From positions 1-20,914 of the forward strand of contig CALAZX010000123.1 in the NCBI GenBank assembly GCA_937926555.1: 20,914 nucleotides of DNA, read 5' to 3'. A program made the translations under genes and the position numbers. Of this stretch, positions 6,687 through 13,957 are shown piece by piece. The notes beneath the pieces were generated by a model, which worked only from the letters and a program-made list of their open reading frames with translations, made no database searches and was not told where the DNA came from. The first letter of the stretch is position 1; every line of letters begins with the position of its first letter. Origin of the DNA: an uncultured Negativicutes bacterium. GTDB taxonomy: Bacteria > Bacillota > Negativicutes > Acidaminococcales > Acidaminococcaceae.

Positions 6687-7475
6687 ATGAACGAAGCAGA
6701 ACTGGGAATACGTGCCGGAGGGGCGATCATGCCCGGGGCGGAGGAGTACTTCCTGCCCGGGGACAGGGACCGCTGCGTGGTGCTGACCCATGGCTATACG
6801 GGCACGCCGGCGGAGCTGCGGCTCCTGGGGGACCATCTGAACCGGATGGGATTCCCGGTGCTGGGCGTGCTGCTTCCAGGACACGGCACACGGGTGGAGG
6901 ATCTGGCGAAGACCACGTTCTCCGACTGGGTGGCGGCGCTCCGGGAGAAAGTGGAGCGGGTGGAACGGAACTTCCCGGAGACGGCCCTGGTGGGCACCTC
7001 CATGGGAGCCAGCGTCAGCCTGCAGGTGGCCTGCGGGAAACCGGTGGACCGGGTGGTGACGCTGTCCGCGCCTATCCACACTTTCCACGACGAGCACATG
7101 AACGCGGCGGATTTCTGCGACGAGGCGGTGTATGCCCCGAAGCCGGTGCGGGAGTTCCCGGTGCCGGCCAGGTACTATCTGGCTTATGACAGATATCCCC
7201 TGCGTCCCCTGGCCACGGCTTTCCGTGAGATCCGGAAGATGGAGGCGGGGTCGTTGAAGGCGGTCCGCTGTCCCATCCTCATCATGCAGTCACGGGTGGA
7301 GAAGACGGTCTGCCCCGAGAGTGCCCAGATCATCTACAACCAGGTGGGGTCCCGTCAGAAGGAGATCGCCTGGTTCGACCATTCAGGCCATCTGCTGGCC
7401 ATCGAGGCGGAGCGGGAGAAAGTGTTCGACAAGGTCGGGCAGTTCCTGCTGGAGCCCTCAGAAAAAAAGGATTAG
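6687..7475 (+). CDS. Alpha/beta-hydrolase, Est30-like carboxylesterase
   Basis: Predicted cytoplasmic serine hydrolase of 262 residues resembling Geobacillus Est30 and YvaK carboxylesterases, which cleave short-chain esters; the natural substrate is unknown. The oxyanion region HGYTGTPAELR starts at H35, the nucleophile is S105 in GTSMG, and the catalytic His is H235 in DHSGHLL. At the place of the catalytic acid (normally Asp in this family) the sequence reads QSRVEKTVCPES, so Glu205 appears to take that role. No signal peptide. Start: ATG 6687 follows GAAAGGAAG; the frame extends upstream to 6630 without a good site. It is the first gene of a probable three-gene unit; its stop overlaps the folC ribosome binding site. 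Confidence 0.8.
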   Translation: MNEAELGIRAGGAIMPGAEEYFLPGDRDRCVVLTHGYTGTPAELRLLGDHLNRMGFPVLGVLLPGHGTRVEDLAKTTFSDWVAALREKVERVERNFPETALVGTSMGASVSLQVACGKPVDRVVTLSAPIHTFHDEHMNAADFCDEAVYAPKPVREFPVPARYYLAYDRYPLRPLATAFREIRKMEAGSLKAVRCPILIMQSRVEKTVCPESAQIIYNQVGSRQKEIAWFDHSGHLLAIEAEREKVFDKVGQFLLEPSEKKD

Positions 7476-7488
7476 AGGAGTAACGCAT

Positions 7489-8787
7489 ATGAACTATCAG
7501 GAAGCATTGGAATATTTGGAGAGCCTGGGCCAGTTCGGCATCCGGCCGGGTATGGAGCGGATCACCCAGCTGCTGCTGGTGCTGGGCCATCCGGAGAATC
7601 AGATCAAGTGTATCCATGTGGCGGGGACCAACGGCAAAGGCAGCGTCACCTCCATGATCACGGACATCCTGCTGACGGCGGGGCTCCATGTGGGCAAGTT
7701 CACCTCCCCCCATCTTGTGCGCTACAACGAGCGGTTCCAGCTGGACGGGAAGGAGATCTCCGACGAGGATTTCGCCGCGGTGCTGACCAAGGTGCGTGAG
7801 GCCGCGGAGCAGATCGTGCGGAACGGCGCCGCGGACCAGCCCACCCAGTTCGAGGTGCTGACGGCGGCGGCTTTCTTCTGGTTCGCCCAGGAGAAGGTGG
7901 ACTACGCGGTGATCGAGGTGGGCCTGGGCGGCCTGCTGGACTCCACCAACGTGATCAAGGAGCCGGTGGTGACGGTGATCACCAATATCGCCATGGACCA
8001 CACCAAGGTCCTGGGCGACACGCCGGAGCGGATCGCCTTGCAGAAGGCGGGTATCATCAAGGAGAAGGCCCCCGTTGTCACCGGCGCGTCCGGTGCCGCA
8101 TTGGGCCCCATCCAGGTTGTCAGCGCGTTCAAGCAGGCGCCTATTTATGTGTATGGCGTGTCTTTCCACGGGGAACCCCTGGAAGGCTCCATGGACGGTC
8201 AGAAGTTCACCCTCTGCGCCGGCACCAACTACCGGTCGGACTATGAGATCCGTCTGTCCGGCGCCCATCAGGTGATGAACGCATCCCTGGCGGTGGTGGC
8301 TGCGAAGATCGTGTCCAAAGGCGACCCCCGCATCACCGAGGAACATCTGCACCAGGGCGTGAGCCGGACAGTATGGCCGGGCCGCCTGGAGAAGATCGGG
8401 GACCGGCCCGACGTGATCCTGGACGGAGCCCACAATCCCGACGGCACCGAGGCCCTGCGCAAGGCCCTGGACACCTACTATGAGGGCAAGCCGGTGGATT
8501 TCGTCTTCGGCATGATGGGGGACAAGGACATGGAATCCGTGATCAAGGCGCTGATCCGTCCCTGCGACCGGGTACTGACCGTGAAAGCCGACGAGGGCGA
8601 GCGGGCGGCCACCGCGGAGGAGCTGGCGGAGCTGGTGCGGAAGCACGGCGGAAACGCCGAGGCGGAGAGCGACCTGGCGGAAGCTTTCGGCAAAGCGCGG
8701 GAACGGGCCGGCGAGGACGGCGTTGTCTGTGTCTGCGGCTCCCTCTACCTGGTGGGCCGTTTCAAGAAAGAAGTGGAGCTGCGGTGA
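7489..8787 (+). CDS. folC: Bifunctional folylpolyglutamate / dihydrofolate synthase
   Basis: Mur-ligase-family enzyme that adds glutamate to folates, and often to dihydropteroate, with ATP in the cytoplasm. 432 residues, the normal length. The ATP-binding P-loop is VAGTNGKGS (44-52, Lys50), followed by the family stretch FTSPHLVRYNERFQLDG. The central region DYAVIEVGLGGLLDSTNV and TNIAMDHTKVLGDT are classic FolC signatures, and DGAHNPDG (312-319) marks the C-terminal domain. Start: ATG 7489 has AGAGGAG overlapping the stop of the preceding esterase gene, so translation is probably coupled; the frame stays open upstream inside the esterase gene but that part is in the wrong reading phase for it. 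It is a housekeeping gene whose neighbours have no evident folate role. Confidence 0.95.
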   Translation: MNYQEALEYLESLGQFGIRPGMERITQLLLVLGHPENQIKCIHVAGTNGKGSVTSMITDILLTAGLHVGKFTSPHLVRYNERFQLDGKEISDEDFAAVLTKVREAAEQIVRNGAADQPTQFEVLTAAAFFWFAQEKVDYAVIEVGLGGLLDSTNVIKEPVVTVITNIAMDHTKVLGDTPERIALQKAGIIKEKAPVVTGASGAALGPIQVVSAFKQAPIYVYGVSFHGEPLEGSMDGQKFTLCAGTNYRSDYEIRLSGAHQVMNASLAVVAAKIVSKGDPRITEEHLHQGVSRTVWPGRLEKIGDRPDVILDGAHNPDGTEALRKALDTYYEGKPVDFVFGMMGDKDMESVIKALIRPCDRVLTVKADEGERAATAEELAELVRKHGGNAEAESDLAEAFGKARERAGEDGVVCVCGSLYLVGRFKKEVELR

Positions 8788-8897
8788 CAGACCGCGGCTG
8801 AGATAAAAATCCGGGACACCGGTGGCGCATGCACAAGCCGTAAGAGCGGCAGAGCGTGCGGAACCGCTGGCGGAGAAGATAGGGGAAGCGTGGCGGA

Positions 8898-10385
8898 ATG
8901 GAGATACAGAAGCGGGATTTCATAAAAGAGAACAGCCGGATGAAGCAGGGCCTGCTGGTCCTGGCGTTCAGCATCGCTTTCGACCAGACCCTGATGGGGG
9001 TGCTGGTGACCCTCTGCCTGGGGTACGGGCTCTGGCTGGCACGGCGGCAGCGTCATCTGCCCCGGCTTTTCCTCTGGCCGAAAGGGCTGCGGTACCTGCT
9101 GCTGGGGCTGTGGGCCCTGGGCTACCTGTCCCTTCATAACCCTCTGGTGCAGCATGCCGGGGTGTGCACGTTCAACTTCATCTATGTGACGGGGCAGTAT
9201 GTGGCGCTGATCTGGCTGCTGTCCCGGTTCGGCGGCAGTTTCGTGCCGCCACGGATTTTCTCCCTGCTGCCTGACGGGAGCCGGAAGGGAACCGGCGGGG
9301 GATGCGGGGCAGAAGATGTTATCGAATTCCGCGGCGAAAAATCGGAATCCGTATCTTTCGCAGATGAACGGGGCGAAGCGCCTGCTTCCGGCGGCAGTGG
9401 TGGCGGGGACGGTGTGCTGTCCCGCTGGCGTCATGCATTCCGGCGGCAGCCCTTCCCGGTGCAGCTCCTGCTGGTGCTGGGCGGCGCCTCCTGTATCGTG
9501 GTGGTGCTGGGCATCCTCCAGCATTTCTTCGGCACGGTGACCGACGGCGCCTGGATCGACCGGAACGCCAACCCCCTGCTGAAGGTGCGGGTCTACTCCT
9601 CCTGGGAGAACCCAAACATCCTGGCGGGGTATCTCTGCCTGGTGGCATCCTATGTGATGGGGTTCATCAGCGTGACAGAGAACCGGCGGCAGCGGTGGGG
9701 CTTCTTCGGCTTCCTGCTGCTGACGCTGCTGTGCCTGGTGTTCACTTTCTCCCGGGGGTTCTGGATCGCTATGACGGTGCAGCTGCTGCTGTTCGTGGCG
9801 GTGTTCTACCACCGGGGGATCTGGTATCTGCTGGGCACGGGCCTTGTGGGAGGCCTTCTGGCGGGACCGGCCATCTGGCAGCGGCTGGCCACCCTGCGGG
9901 ATGTGATGGAGGATTCCTCGGCGGCCATGCGGCTGGGCTATCTGGAGATCGCCCGGGCCATCATCGCCGACCATCCTTTCGGCATCGGCTGGTACAACTA
10001 CCGGTACATCTTTCCGGAGTATGACTATTACTTCAAGAATCCGGACGTGATCATGTATCACTGCCACAACCTGATCCTCAACATCACGGCGGAACTGGGG
10101 GTCCAGGGCGCGCTGCTCTTCGTCCTGGCCTGGCTGTTCTTCCTGCGGATGGCCTGGGAGCTCCACCGGCGGGGCCGGTTCTCCTGGATCCGGGGATATG
10201 GCAGAGGGTATCTCATCATGTCCCTGGGGATGCTGGTGGGCGGCATGGGGGACTATGTCTTCTTCAATGTCCGGATGGGGATGCTCTTCTGGACGGCCTC
10301 CACACTGCTGCTGCTCTGCCGGCAGTACCAGTCCTACGGGAAGGCGGCGGACAGTTCCGCACCGGTACGGACAGAGCGCGGCTGA
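8898..10385 (+). CDS. Wzy / O-antigen ligase-like polytopic membrane protein
   Basis: Predicted inner-membrane protein of 495 residues with about ten hydrophobic segments, of the O-antigen ligase/polymerase superfamily (Wzy_C). Such proteins join or polymerise surface glycans on the periplasmic face, which suits an outer-membrane-bearing Negativicute. Signatures: SSWENPNILAGYLCL (about 234-248), a large loop with FGIGWYNYRYIFPEYDYYF, and the typical YHCHNLILNITAELG (about 387). An unusual hydrophilic, Gly- and Ser-rich stretch of about 65 residues (roughly 118-183) separates the first membrane helices from the rest. Start: ATG 8898 has AGGGGAAG 9 bases upstream; Met15 (8940) is an alternative. 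It lies 110 bases after folC and probably shares its transcript. Ligase versus polymerase cannot be decided. Confidence 0.72.
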   Translation: MEIQKRDFIKENSRMKQGLLVLAFSIAFDQTLMGVLVTLCLGYGLWLARRQRHLPRLFLWPKGLRYLLLGLWALGYLSLHNPLVQHAGVCTFNFIYVTGQYVALIWLLSRFGGSFVPPRIFSLLPDGSRKGTGGGCGAEDVIEFRGEKSESVSFADERGEAPASGGSGGGDGVLSRWRHAFRRQPFPVQLLLVLGGASCIVVVLGILQHFFGTVTDGAWIDRNANPLLKVRVYSSWENPNILAGYLCLVASYVMGFISVTENRRQRWGFFGFLLLTLLCLVFTFSRGFWIAMTVQLLLFVAVFYHRGIWYLLGTGLVGGLLAGPAIWQRLATLRDVMEDSSAAMRLGYLEIARAIIADHPFGIGWYNYRYIFPEYDYYFKNPDVIMYHCHNLILNITAELGVQGALLFVLAWLFFLRMAWELHRRGRFSWIRGYGRGYLIMSLGMLVGGMGDYVFFNVRMGMLFWTASTLLLLCRQYQSYGKAADSSAPVRTERG

Positions 10386-10453
10386 GAACAGAAGATGAGA
10401 ACGGAACAGGAAAACGGGCATGGCATGAAAGTGTCAGGCTGACGTCATGACGG

Positions 10454-10481
10454 CGGTCCCTTCGGGGGACCGTCTTTTTTT
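10454..10481 (+). terminator. Intrinsic terminator after the wzy-like gene
   Basis: CGGTCCC (10454-10460) pairs with GGGACCG (10466-10472) around TTCGG, followed by TCTTTTTTT. Confidence 0.9.
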
Positions 10482-10688
10482 GTGTCCGGATCAGGAGAAT
10501 GTGGGAAACGGGATGCGGTTGAAGCGGCGGAGGGGAGGCTGATGGAGCGGGAAGAAGAAATGGGAGAAAAACCGGGACGCTTATGACACACCAGGGACGC
10601 TTGGAAGGGCGCTGGATAAGGGGAAGGCGGTATCATGCGGAGAAGGGGACCCACTGAAAAATATTTTCGCATTTTCTCAAAAAAGAAG
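10482..10688 (+). other. Purine-rich spacer, no gene seen
   Basis: The + strand is markedly G- and A-rich between the terminator and the next promoter. I see no gene with a convincing start and no stable terminator-like structure. ATTTTCGCATTTTC and poly-A runs just before 10689 may act as an upstream AT-rich promoter element. Confidence 0.4.
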
Positions 10689-10717
10689 TTTACAGAGAAC
10701 AGCAGTATAGGTATAAT
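10689..10717 (+). promoter_or_regulatory. Promoter for the DRTGG / ATPase pair
   Basis: TTTACA (10689-10694), a 17-base spacer and TATAAT (10712-10717), preceded by an A/T-rich stretch. The start near 10724 leaves a leader of about 64 bases. Confidence 0.82.
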
Positions 10718-10787
10718 AAAAGCAATTAGAGTATACTAATGAAGATTAAGGCTACCTTATACAATACCGGAAAGAGGAGAGAGGAAA

Positions 10788-11150
10788 ATGCGCCTGAGAG
10801 ATATCGCCGAGACGCTGCACTGCCATATCCTCTGCGGTGACGAGTACACCGGCAGAGAGGTGGACACCTGCTGCAGCTCCGACCTGATGGAAGACGTGAT
10901 GTCCTTTTCCCGCCCCGGCACCCTGCTGTGCACCGGGCGTCTGGACCACAAGGTGGTCCGCACCGCGGTGCTGTGCGAGCTGGGAGGCATTCTGCTGGTC
11001 CGGGGCTGCAAACCGGATTCCGCGGCAGTGCTGGAAGCGGATTCGGAGAACATTCCCGTCCTGGTGACGGGGCTTGGCATGTTTGATGCCAATGGGATGC
11101 TGTATGGACTGGGATTGAGAGGCTCTTACTGGCCGAAAGGAAGAATCTGA
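10788..11150 (+). CDS. DRTGG-domain protein
   Basis: 120 residues, essentially one DRTGG-type domain, a small regulatory or ligand-binding fold also found in phosphotransacetylase-type proteins. The pattern CCSSDLMEDVMSFSRPGTLLCTG, then AVLCELGGILLVRGCKP, then ENIPVLVTGLGMFDANGMLY follows the usual domain order (described from memory). Six cysteines are present, including CC at residues 28-29, but no Fe-S spacing that I recognise. Start: ATG 10788 follows AAAGAGGAGAGAGG. The stop is 2 bases before the start of the next gene, so the two are probably co-translated. In clostridia such proteins sit with an RsbW-like ATPase and Fe-S hydrogenase genes; here only the ATPase partner is present. Function unknown. 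Confidence 0.78.
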   Translation: MRLRDIAETLHCHILCGDEYTGREVDTCCSSDLMEDVMSFSRPGTLLCTGRLDHKVVRTAVLCELGGILLVRGCKPDSAAVLEADSENIPVLVTGLGMFDANGMLYGLGLRGSYWPKGRI

Positions 11151-11152
11151 CC

Positions 11153-11584
11153 ATGAGTAATGACATCAAGCGGATGGAGTTCACCATCCATGGAGATAAT
11201 TTCTCCCGTATCGGCGAGGTGGCCGGTAAAATAAACCGTCTTCTGCAGAATCTGGGATTCCCCCGGAATCTGGTGCGCCGTGCCGCGCTGGGCGTGTATG
11301 AGGCGGAGACCAATGTGATCATCCACAGCCTGGGCGGTGGCAGCCTGGTGCTGGAGATCCACCCCAACCTGGCCCGCATTGTGGTGCAGGACCGGGGACC
11401 GGGGATTCTGGACGTGAAGAAGGCGCTGCAGACAGGCTGGACCACGGTGTCCGAGGAAGCCAGGAGATTTGGTTTCGGCAACGGCAACGGGCTCCCCAAC
11501 ATGATGGCCTGCGCGGACAGCTTCGCTATTGAGGCGGCTCCCGGCGGGGGAACATGCATCACCATGGAGTTTGTACATAAATAA
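11153..11584 (+). CDS. RsbW-like ATP-binding protein (GHKL / HATPase_c)
   Basis: 143 residues with the GHKL ATPase fold of anti-sigma-factor kinases. Motifs: N-box EAETNVIIHS, G1 DRGPGI, and G2-like FGNGNGLPNM. These match the stand-alone RsbW/SpoIIAB-like proteins found next to DRTGG proteins in anaerobic Firmicutes; there they are thought to be linked to hydrogenase or redox genes, but no mechanism is established that I know of. There is no kinase sensor part, no membrane segment and no neighbouring sigma factor or anti-anti-sigma gene. The ATG lies 2 bases after the stop of the upstream gene, with GAAAGGAAG inside that gene's end as ribosome binding site. It is the last gene of the unit; hairpins and a terminator follow. 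Confidence 0.8.
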   Translation: MSNDIKRMEFTIHGDNFSRIGEVAGKINRLLQNLGFPRNLVRRAALGVYEAETNVIIHSLGGGSLVLEIHPNLARIVVQDRGPGILDVKKALQTGWTTVSEEARRFGFGNGNGLPNMMACADSFAIEAAPGGGTCITMEFVHK

Positions 11585-11592
11585 TCTGCCCG

Positions 11593-11695
11593 GACCCGGT
11601 GGTCATCCCCTTCGGGAAGGGTTTGAACGGGTCGAATTATGAAACTTTATATTTACAACATCCGCCCGGGGGGAATAAAAGTACATAATTATTCC
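11593..11695 (+). other. Structured 3' region after the ATPase gene
   Basis: A nested hairpin (GACCCG 11593-11598 with CGGGTC 11628-11633, enclosing CCCTT/AAGGG 11608-11621) and a second one (GGAATAA 11672-11678 with TTATTCC 11689-11695). Neither has a T-run. They probably belong to the 3' end of the preceding transcript, which then ends at the strong terminator at 11740. No gene is seen between 11585 and 12211. Confidence 0.45.
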
Positions 11696-11739
11696 GGAGA
11701 AGTCCTTTTCCTGGAATGCGCCTGATATAAGTGGAAACA

Positions 11740-11782
11740 AAAGTCCTCCGAAAAAGAATTTTCGGAGGACTTTCCATTTTTT
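11740..11782 (+). terminator. Strong intrinsic terminator before the propionate cluster
   Basis: A perfect 15-bp stem (11740-11754 with 11759-11773) with a 4-nt loop AGAA, followed by CCATTTTTT. The A-rich left base could also serve the opposite strand. Confidence 0.92.
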
Positions 11783-11799
11783 GACATTACATCTTTCTC

Positions 11800-11828
11800 T
11801 TGCTTTAAAAGGGGGAAACTGGTATTAT
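11800..11828 (+). promoter_or_regulatory. Candidate distal promoter of the propionate cluster
   Basis: TTGCTT (11800-11805), a 17-base spacer and TATTAT (11823-11828). A TTGACA at 11781-11786 has only a weak -10 (TTTAAA) at the right distance. A transcript from here would pass through the hairpins at 11871-11902. Confidence 0.55.
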
Positions 11829-11870
11829 TAACGTAACCGCGTTATGTGTATTTTTATGAAGAAAACTGAC

Positions 11871-11906
11871 GAAAGGCTGAAAGCCTTTCGGAAAGCGGCT
11901 TTTCTC
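11871..11906 (+). promoter_or_regulatory. Overlapping alternative hairpins, possible attenuator
   Basis: GAAAGGCT (11871-11878) pairs with AGCCTTTC (11882-11889); alternatively AAAGCC (11880-11885) pairs with GGCTTT (11897-11902), followed by TTCTC. The two cannot form together. The T-tail is short, so termination would be weak. Seen in sequence; function inferred. Confidence 0.35.
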
Positions 11907-11966
11907 ATATTATCTCTGACGCAGGGGCAACCCTTGATAAATCCATTCGCTTTTTATGTATATTTG

Positions 11967-11975
11967 TGGTATAAT
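11967..11975 (+). promoter_or_regulatory. Extended -10 promoter, likely main start of the propionate cluster
   Basis: TGG directly followed by TATAAT (11970-11975) is an extended -10 element. The region 17-18 bases upstream (TTCGCT) is a poor -35, as is common for extended -10 promoters. The start near 11982 gives a 230-base leader. Confidence 0.65.
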
Positions 11976-11981
11976 GGCAAT

Positions 11982-12211
11982 GGAAAAAAAGCATTTCCCA
12001 AGAAGTGTTTATAGTATTTTTTTGCAGATGAATCCCCAGAGTCCGAAGGACATTCTAAGGATTCTATTGTCTTGTTTTACAGTTCTTTCCTGAGTTTGGC
12101 AATGTCTTGTTTCATCAAGTTCTGCACGAAATTTGCTGAAACAAGTTTGTTTTACCTGCGGGATGCTCCGCAGAAAATTTCTCACAATTATTTAAGGAGG
12201 AAGGTAAAATT
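11982..12211 (+). promoter_or_regulatory. Long structured 5' leader of the propionate cluster
   Basis: The leader holds three hairpins. First, AATCC/GGATT, AGA/TCT and GTCC/GGAC nested around GAA (12031-12063). Second, CTTGTTTCA (12106-12114) with TGAAACAAG (12137-12145). Third, CTGCGG (12156-12161) with CCGCAG (12168-12173), ending 38 bases before the start codon. There is no terminator and no open frame with a ribosome binding site. I cannot match it to a known riboswitch; it may stabilise the mRNA or carry an undescribed control element. Confidence 0.5.
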
Positions 12212-13747
12212 ATGGTTGATGTAAACGACATTAAAGATCGTGTGGAAAGTGCAGCCGCTCTCGCTAAGGTGACCACCGCTGAAGCAGCTGCCGAATTTAT
12301 CAAAGACGGTATGAACGTTGGTGTTTCCGGCTTTACTCCGTCCGGCTATCCGAAAGCAGTTCCGATGGCTCTGGCGAAGAAAGTGGCTGACGGCGCCAAG
12401 ATCAAAATCAATCTGTACACCGGTGCTTCTGTAGGCCCGGAAATCGACGCAGAACTGGTTAAAGCAGGTGCTATCGACCGCCGTGCTCCGTACCAGACCA
12501 ACAAAGAGATGCGTAACGCCATCAACGCTGGCGAGGTTAAATACACCGAAATGCATCTGTCCATGGTAGCTCAGAACATCCGTTACGGCTTCCTGCCCAA
12601 CCGGAAAGACATCGAGATCGCTATCATCGAGGCTTGCAAAATCATCGACCTGGGCAAAGGCCAGATCGGTATCATCCCGACCACTTCCATGGGTAACAGC
12701 TCCTCTTTCGTACAGAGCGCTAAAGAAGTTATCATCGAAGTGAACACCACTCAGCCTGCTGAGCTGGAAGGCATGCATGACTCCTACGTTCCCCTGGATC
12801 CTCCCGAGCGGAAAGCTATTCCTATCGAGAGACCTGAGGATCTGATCGGCACTCCTTACATCCCCTGCTCTCTGGACAAAGTTGTTGCTGTTGTTCCCTG
12901 TGACATCACCGACAAAACCCGTCCGCTGGGCGACATCGACGAAGACGCTAAGAACATGGGTAAAAACCTGGTTGACTTCTTCAAAGAGGAAGTTAAAGCA
13001 GGCCGTCTGCCCAAGAACCTGCTGCCGCTGCAGTCCGGCGTAGGCTCCGTTGCTAACGCTGTTATCAACGGTCTGGTCAACTCCGACTTCGAAGATCTGA
13101 CTGTTTACACTGAAGTAATCCAGGACGGCATGTTCGACCTGATCGACGCCGGCAAACTGCGTGTTGCTTCCGGTACTGCCCTGAGCCCGTCTCCGGACTG
13201 CCTGAAGAAATTCTACGCAAACCTGGACAAATACAAAAAACATCTGATTCTGCGTCCGCAGGAAATCTCCAACAGCCCTGAAGTTGCACGTCGTATCGGT
13301 GTAATCGCAATGAACACCGCTATCGAGGTTGACATCTACGGCAACGTTAACTCCACTCACATCTGCGGCACCAAACTGATGAATGGTGTTGGCGGCTCCG
13401 GCGACTTTGCACGTAACGGTTTCCTGACCGTATTCTTTACCAACTCCCTGGCTAAAGGCGGCAAAATCAGCTCCGTTGTTCCGTTCTGCTCCCACATCGA
13501 CCATCCCAGCAACGACGTTGACGTTATCGTTTCCGAGCGCGGCGTAGCTGACCTGCGTGGTCTGTGCCCGAAAGAGAGAGCAGAGCTCATCATCGAGCAT
13601 ATCGCCAACCCGAAATATCAGCCGCTGCTGAAAGATTATTTCAAACGTGCTTGCGAAGCTTGTGGCAACAGCCAGACCCCGCATCTGCTGGATGAGGCTT
13701 TCTCCTTCCATGACAGATTCAACAAAACCGGCAGCATGGAAAAATAA
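12212..13747 (+). CDS. Propionyl-CoA:succinate CoA-transferase (acetyl-CoA hydrolase/transferase family)
   Basis: Moves CoA from propionyl-CoA to succinate, releasing propionate and making succinyl-CoA, the entry step of the cycle coded here. 511 residues, in the range of Cat1/ScpC-type class I CoA-transferases. The catalytic glutamate is most likely Glu301 in VYTEVIQDGMFDLIDAGKLR, and the glycine-rich CoA-binding loop is MNGVGGSGDFARNGF (about 390). C-terminal signature: IVSERGVADLRGLCPKERA. The family also includes acetate- and butyrate-using enzymes; succinate/propionate specificity is inferred from the adjoining mutase, epimerase and decarboxylase genes. Start: ATG 12212 follows TTAAGGAGGAAGG. 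Codon use is strongly biased to GCT, GTT, GAA and AAA, as expected for an abundant enzyme. Confidence 0.9.
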   Translation: MVDVNDIKDRVESAAALAKVTTAEAAAEFIKDGMNVGVSGFTPSGYPKAVPMALAKKVADGAKIKINLYTGASVGPEIDAELVKAGAIDRRAPYQTNKEMRNAINAGEVKYTEMHLSMVAQNIRYGFLPNRKDIEIAIIEACKIIDLGKGQIGIIPTTSMGNSSSFVQSAKEVIIEVNTTQPAELEGMHDSYVPLDPPERKAIPIERPEDLIGTPYIPCSLDKVVAVVPCDITDKTRPLGDIDEDAKNMGKNLVDFFKEEVKAGRLPKNLLPLQSGVGSVANAVINGLVNSDFEDLTVYTEVIQDGMFDLIDAGKLRVASGTALSPSPDCLKKFYANLDKYKKHLILRPQEISNSPEVARRIGVIAMNTAIEVDIYGNVNSTHICGTKLMNGVGGSGDFARNGFLTVFFTNSLAKGGKISSVVPFCSHIDHPSNDVDVIVSERGVADLRGLCPKERAELIIEHIANPKYQPLLKDYFKRACEACGNSQTPHLLDEAFSFHDRFNKTGSMEK

Positions 13748-13793
13748 TCAAAAGGCTTGAAATCTGATACAAAAAGTATTAGAATAAATTATC

Positions 13794-13823
13794 GATGGGG
13801 CTGATTACTTTTTCAGCCTCATC
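13794..13823 (+). terminator. Hairpin after the CoA-transferase gene, weak terminator
   Basis: An 11-bp stem (13794-13804 with 13813-13823, one G-U pair) with loop TTACTTTT. The following bases are CCCCTTACTAATTTTG, not a clean T-run, so partial termination or 3'-end protection of the first gene's mRNA is more likely than a full stop. Confidence 0.5.
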
Positions 13824-13838
13824 CCCTTACTAATTTTG

Positions 13839-13869
13839 TTGACATGATCCATGAGGATCTTGTTATAAA
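13839..13869 (+). promoter_or_regulatory. Candidate internal promoter before the mutase genes
   Basis: TTGACA (13839-13844) with TTATAA (13863-13868, 18-base spacer) or TATAAA (13864-13869, 19-base spacer). A start near 13876 would give a leader of about 80 bases holding the hairpin AATGTGG (13901-13907) / CCACATT (13918-13924), extended by TCAC/GTGA, just before the ribosome binding site. Confidence 0.55.
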
Positions 13870-13957
13870 TCTTACCGTCAATGACGGACACTCTCACCAT
13901 AATGTGGACTGTCCAAACCACATTGTGAAACACCAATATTCTAAGGAGGATTTGAGA

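Noticed and set aside
11781..11809. TTGACA at 11781 as the main promoter of the propionate cluster
   Set aside because: At 17 bases distance only TTTAAA is available as -10; the TTGCTT/TATTAT pair just downstream and the extended -10 at 11967 are better.
13844..13957. N-terminal extension of the mutase large subunit from ATG 13844
   Set aside because: The 38 added residues cover a promoter-like and hairpin region and do not resemble the family; ATG 13958 has a strong ribosome binding site.
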